In this document: piece after piece, positions 6,068 through 6,822 of the stretch
Position numbering within the stretch: the first letter of the stretch is position 1
Layout of the letters: each line of letters opens with the position of its first letter
NCBI GenBank assembly: GCA_018623305.1
Contig: JAAZVR010000056.1
Coordinates: forward strand, 1 to 6,822
Length of the DNA: 6,822 nt
Direction of reading: 5' to 3'
DNA from: Thiotrichales bacterium
GTDB taxonomy: Bacteria; Pseudomonadota; Gammaproteobacteria; JAAZVR01
The notes under the pieces: generated by a model
Seen by the model: only the letters and a program-made list of their open reading frames with translations
Told to the model about the DNA's origin: nothing
Database searches by the model: none
Made by a program: the position numbers and the translations under genes

Positions 6068-6144
6068 GGTGGGTATAGCTCAGTTGGTAGAGCCCAGGAT
6101 TGTGATTCCTGTTGTCGCGGGTTCGATCCCCGTTACTCACCCCA
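6068..6144 (+). tRNA. tRNA-His(GUG)
   Basis: A 77-nt tRNA with encoded CCA. G6068 is the extra 5' G(-1) that marks histidine tRNAs and faces C6141. The acceptor GTGGGTA (6069-6075) pairs with TACTCAC (6134-6140) with one G-U pair. The anticodon GTG is at 6102-6104 in a CAGGA/TCCTG stem. It lies only 4 nt after tRNA-Pro, so both are processed from one transcript. Confidence 0.97.
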
Positions 6145-6157
6145 GTTTTTTAAAAGC

Positions 6158-6182
6158 AAGGAACGCAAGTTCCTTTCTTTTT
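6158..6182 (+). terminator. Intrinsic-terminator-like hairpin within the tRNA cluster
   Basis: AAGGAAC (6158-6164), loop GCAA (a GNRA tetraloop) and GTTCCTT (6169-6175) form a 7-bp stem followed by TCTTTTT. It sits 13 nt after tRNA-His and 12 nt before the second tRNA-Pro. The stem is short and only moderately G+C-rich, so partial read-through is likely. Confidence 0.6.
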
Positions 6183-6194
6183 ACCCTCAAAATT

Positions 6195-6271
6195 CGGAAT
6201 GTAGCGCAGCTTGGTAGCGCAACTGGTTTGGGACCAGTGGGTCGGGGGTTCGAATCCCTCCATTCCGACCA
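6195..6271 (+). tRNA. tRNA-Pro(UGG), copy 2 (identical to copy 1)
   Basis: All 77 bases are the same as in the gene at 5987-6063, including the CCA; the anticodon TGG is at 6229-6231. Flanking bases differ, so the duplicated unit is the tRNA itself. No convincing promoter fits between the hairpin at 6158-6182 and this gene. Confidence 0.97.
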
Positions 6272-6291
6272 TATTTTTCTATATCTATCTT

Positions 6292-6368
6292 GCGCCCATA
6301 GCTCAGCTGGATAGAGCACCCGCCTTCTAAGCGGGCGGTCAGGGGTTCGAATCCTCTTGGGCGTGCCA
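6292..6368 (+). tRNA. tRNA-Arg(UCU)
   Basis: A 77-nt tRNA with encoded CCA, anticodon TCT at 6326-6328 in a CCCGC/GCGGG stem, reading AGA and AGG. The acceptor GCGCCCA (6292-6298) pairs with TGGGCGT (6358-6364), so the end pair is G1-U72 rather than G-C. It resembles E. coli argU in the acceptor and D-arm. It follows tRNA-Pro copy 2 by 20 nt. No intrinsic terminator for the cluster is seen downstream. Confidence 0.96.
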
Positions 6369-6461
6369 TATTATTTCTTCAATACACTTTTATCTATTTC
6401 TCTTTGTAGCGGAAGTTCTCAACCAATCCCCTTTTGAATTGGAATCATGTTTATCAGGCAT
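6369..6461. other. Intergenic spacer with no recognised function
   Basis: An A+T-rich gap between tRNA-Arg and the terminator on the other strand. It contains a weak CCAAT/ATTGG inverted repeat (about 6423-6442) without a T-run. I see no gene, promoter or attachment-site repeat of the tRNA end. Confidence 0.5.
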
Positions 6462-6490
6462 AAAAAAAGCACCTGATTAACAGATGCTTT
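6462..6490 (-). terminator. Intrinsic terminator of the small basic-protein gene
   Basis: On the minus strand AAAGCATCTG (6490-6481), loop TTAAT and CAGGTGCTTT (6475-6466) form a 10-bp stem with one G-U pair, running into a total of seven T residues (6468-6462). It lies 27 bp after the stop of the gene at 6517-6744. On the plus strand the hairpin lacks a following T-run, so it does not end the tRNA transcript. Confidence 0.85.
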
Positions 6491-6516
6491 AACAACGAAT
6501 AAAACCAATAACTTAA

Positions 6517-6744
6517 TCAGTCAGGCCATACTCGACGAGCGAAACGCTTAACGGGTGCAGGTGCAGCCTCTTCTTTTTTAGAAACCGCAGGCTTTGCAGC
6601 GGGTTTCTTCGCAGGTGCTTTTTTAGGCGCAGCTTTCGGAACAGCAGGTTTAGACGCTGTCGTGTCAGTTGCATCTGTTGTTTGATTTTTTGCGCGGCGT
6701 AAGCTGCCTGCAAGCTTTGAACCTGTGTTTGTTTTAGCGGTCAT
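6517..6744 (-). CDS. Small Lys/Ala/Pro-rich basic protein, unknown function
   Basis: A 75-residue protein that I cannot assign to a named family. Residues 1-30 are polar with a basic patch (LRRAK at 15-19). Residues 31-65 are almost only Ala, Pro, Lys and Val, with repeated KPA/KAP units like the tails of histone H1-like and AlgP-like bacterial proteins. The protein ends in a distinct basic-aromatic tag, VKRFARRVWPD (65-75). The middle is probably disordered and could bind nucleic acid by charge; that is inference. The start ATG 6744 has AAGGA at 6755-6751 with 6-nt spacing, and a strong terminator follows the stop, which supports a real gene. ATG overlaps the upstream stop (ATGA), so it is translationally coupled to the partial gene at 6741-6822. 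Confidence 0.75.
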   Translation of the reverse strand: MTAKTNTGSKLAGSLRRAKNQTTDATDTTASKPAVPKAAPKKAPAKKPAAKPAVSKKEEAAPAPVKRFARRVWPD

Positions 6745-6822
6745 AGTACTTCCTTAATAATATCATCAATTTCTAGTGCAGCGGCTTCACCTCGTTTACC
6801 CATACAGTAAACACTGATGCCC
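6741..6822 (-). CDS. C-terminal end of an unidentified protein (5' part outside window)
   Basis: An open frame enters from the right edge and ends at TGA 6743-6741. The last 26 residues include VYCMGKRGEAAALEIDDI and finish KEVL. The tail looks helical and acidic. It is too short to name. The 4-base ATGA overlap with the next start indicates one operon with the small basic protein. Confidence 0.6.
   Translation of the reverse strand, partial: GISVYCMGKRGEAAALEIDDIIKEVL

Noticed and set aside
6003..6369. Open frames over the tRNA cluster on both strands
   Set aside because: They are translations of tRNA genes, a common source of false gene calls.
6369..6461. Integration site downstream of tRNA-Arg
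   Set aside because: No direct repeat of the tRNA 3' end, integrase or foreign-looking gene is present within the window.
6453..6477. ATCAGG/CCTGAT inverted repeat next to the minus-strand terminator
   Set aside because: The 13-base loop and lack of a T-run make it weaker than the overlapping 10-bp terminator stem; probably incidental.
6513..6713. Minus-strand frame of 66 codons at 6513-6713
   Set aside because: It is an overlapping frame of the 75-codon gene, which has the better ribosome site, coupled start and coherent composition.

Overview
The window looks like ordinary chromosome of a mid-GC gammaproteobacterium. The four tRNAs closely resemble Escherichia coli tRNA-Pro(UGG), tRNA-His and tRNA-Arg(UCU), all with encoded CCA. 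The lipoprotein, the RND-type adaptor and the Gram-negative style soluble binding protein fit this. A sulfur-oxidising Thiomicrospira/Hydrogenovibrio-like relative is only a guess. I see no insertion sequence, phage gene or CRISPR array.

Layout. Positions 1-1018 (minus) hold most of an HlyD/RND-type periplasmic adaptor that runs off the left edge. Position 1065-1358 (plus) is a small unknown lipoprotein; its stop codon overlaps that of the convergent metal-dependent repressor (MntR/DtxR family, 1355-2020, minus). A 96-bp divergent control region (2021-2116) carries back-to-back promoters and a 16-bp palindromic operator. Then comes a four-gene operon (2117-5962, plus) with 1- or 4-base overlaps at every junction: binding protein, ATPase, permease 1, permease 2. 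This is a TroABCD-type ABC importer for Mn, Fe or Zn. A promoter built into the last codons of permease 2 drives a tRNA cluster: Pro(UGG), His(GUG), Pro(UGG) again (identical copy), Arg(UCU). At the right, on the minus strand, the tail of an unidentified gene is translationally coupled to a small Lys/Ala/Pro-rich basic protein that ends in a clear intrinsic terminator.

How it works together. The repressor has Mn-type ligand residues and should, when metal-loaded, bind the palindrome and shut off both its own gene and the importer. The most interesting feature is permease 1. About 135 extra residues at its C terminus form a second DtxR-like module (winged-helix-like segment plus metal-binding/dimerisation domain). 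The module keeps most metal ligands but has Asn at one primary position and lacks the third (FeoA/SH3-like) domain. The gene order A-B-C/R-D matches Chlamydia ytgABCRD, where the fused YtgR part is known to act as a repressor. Here, unlike that case, a complete free repressor sits next door, so the fused module may be a transport-side metal sensor, a second repressor, or a partner of the free one.
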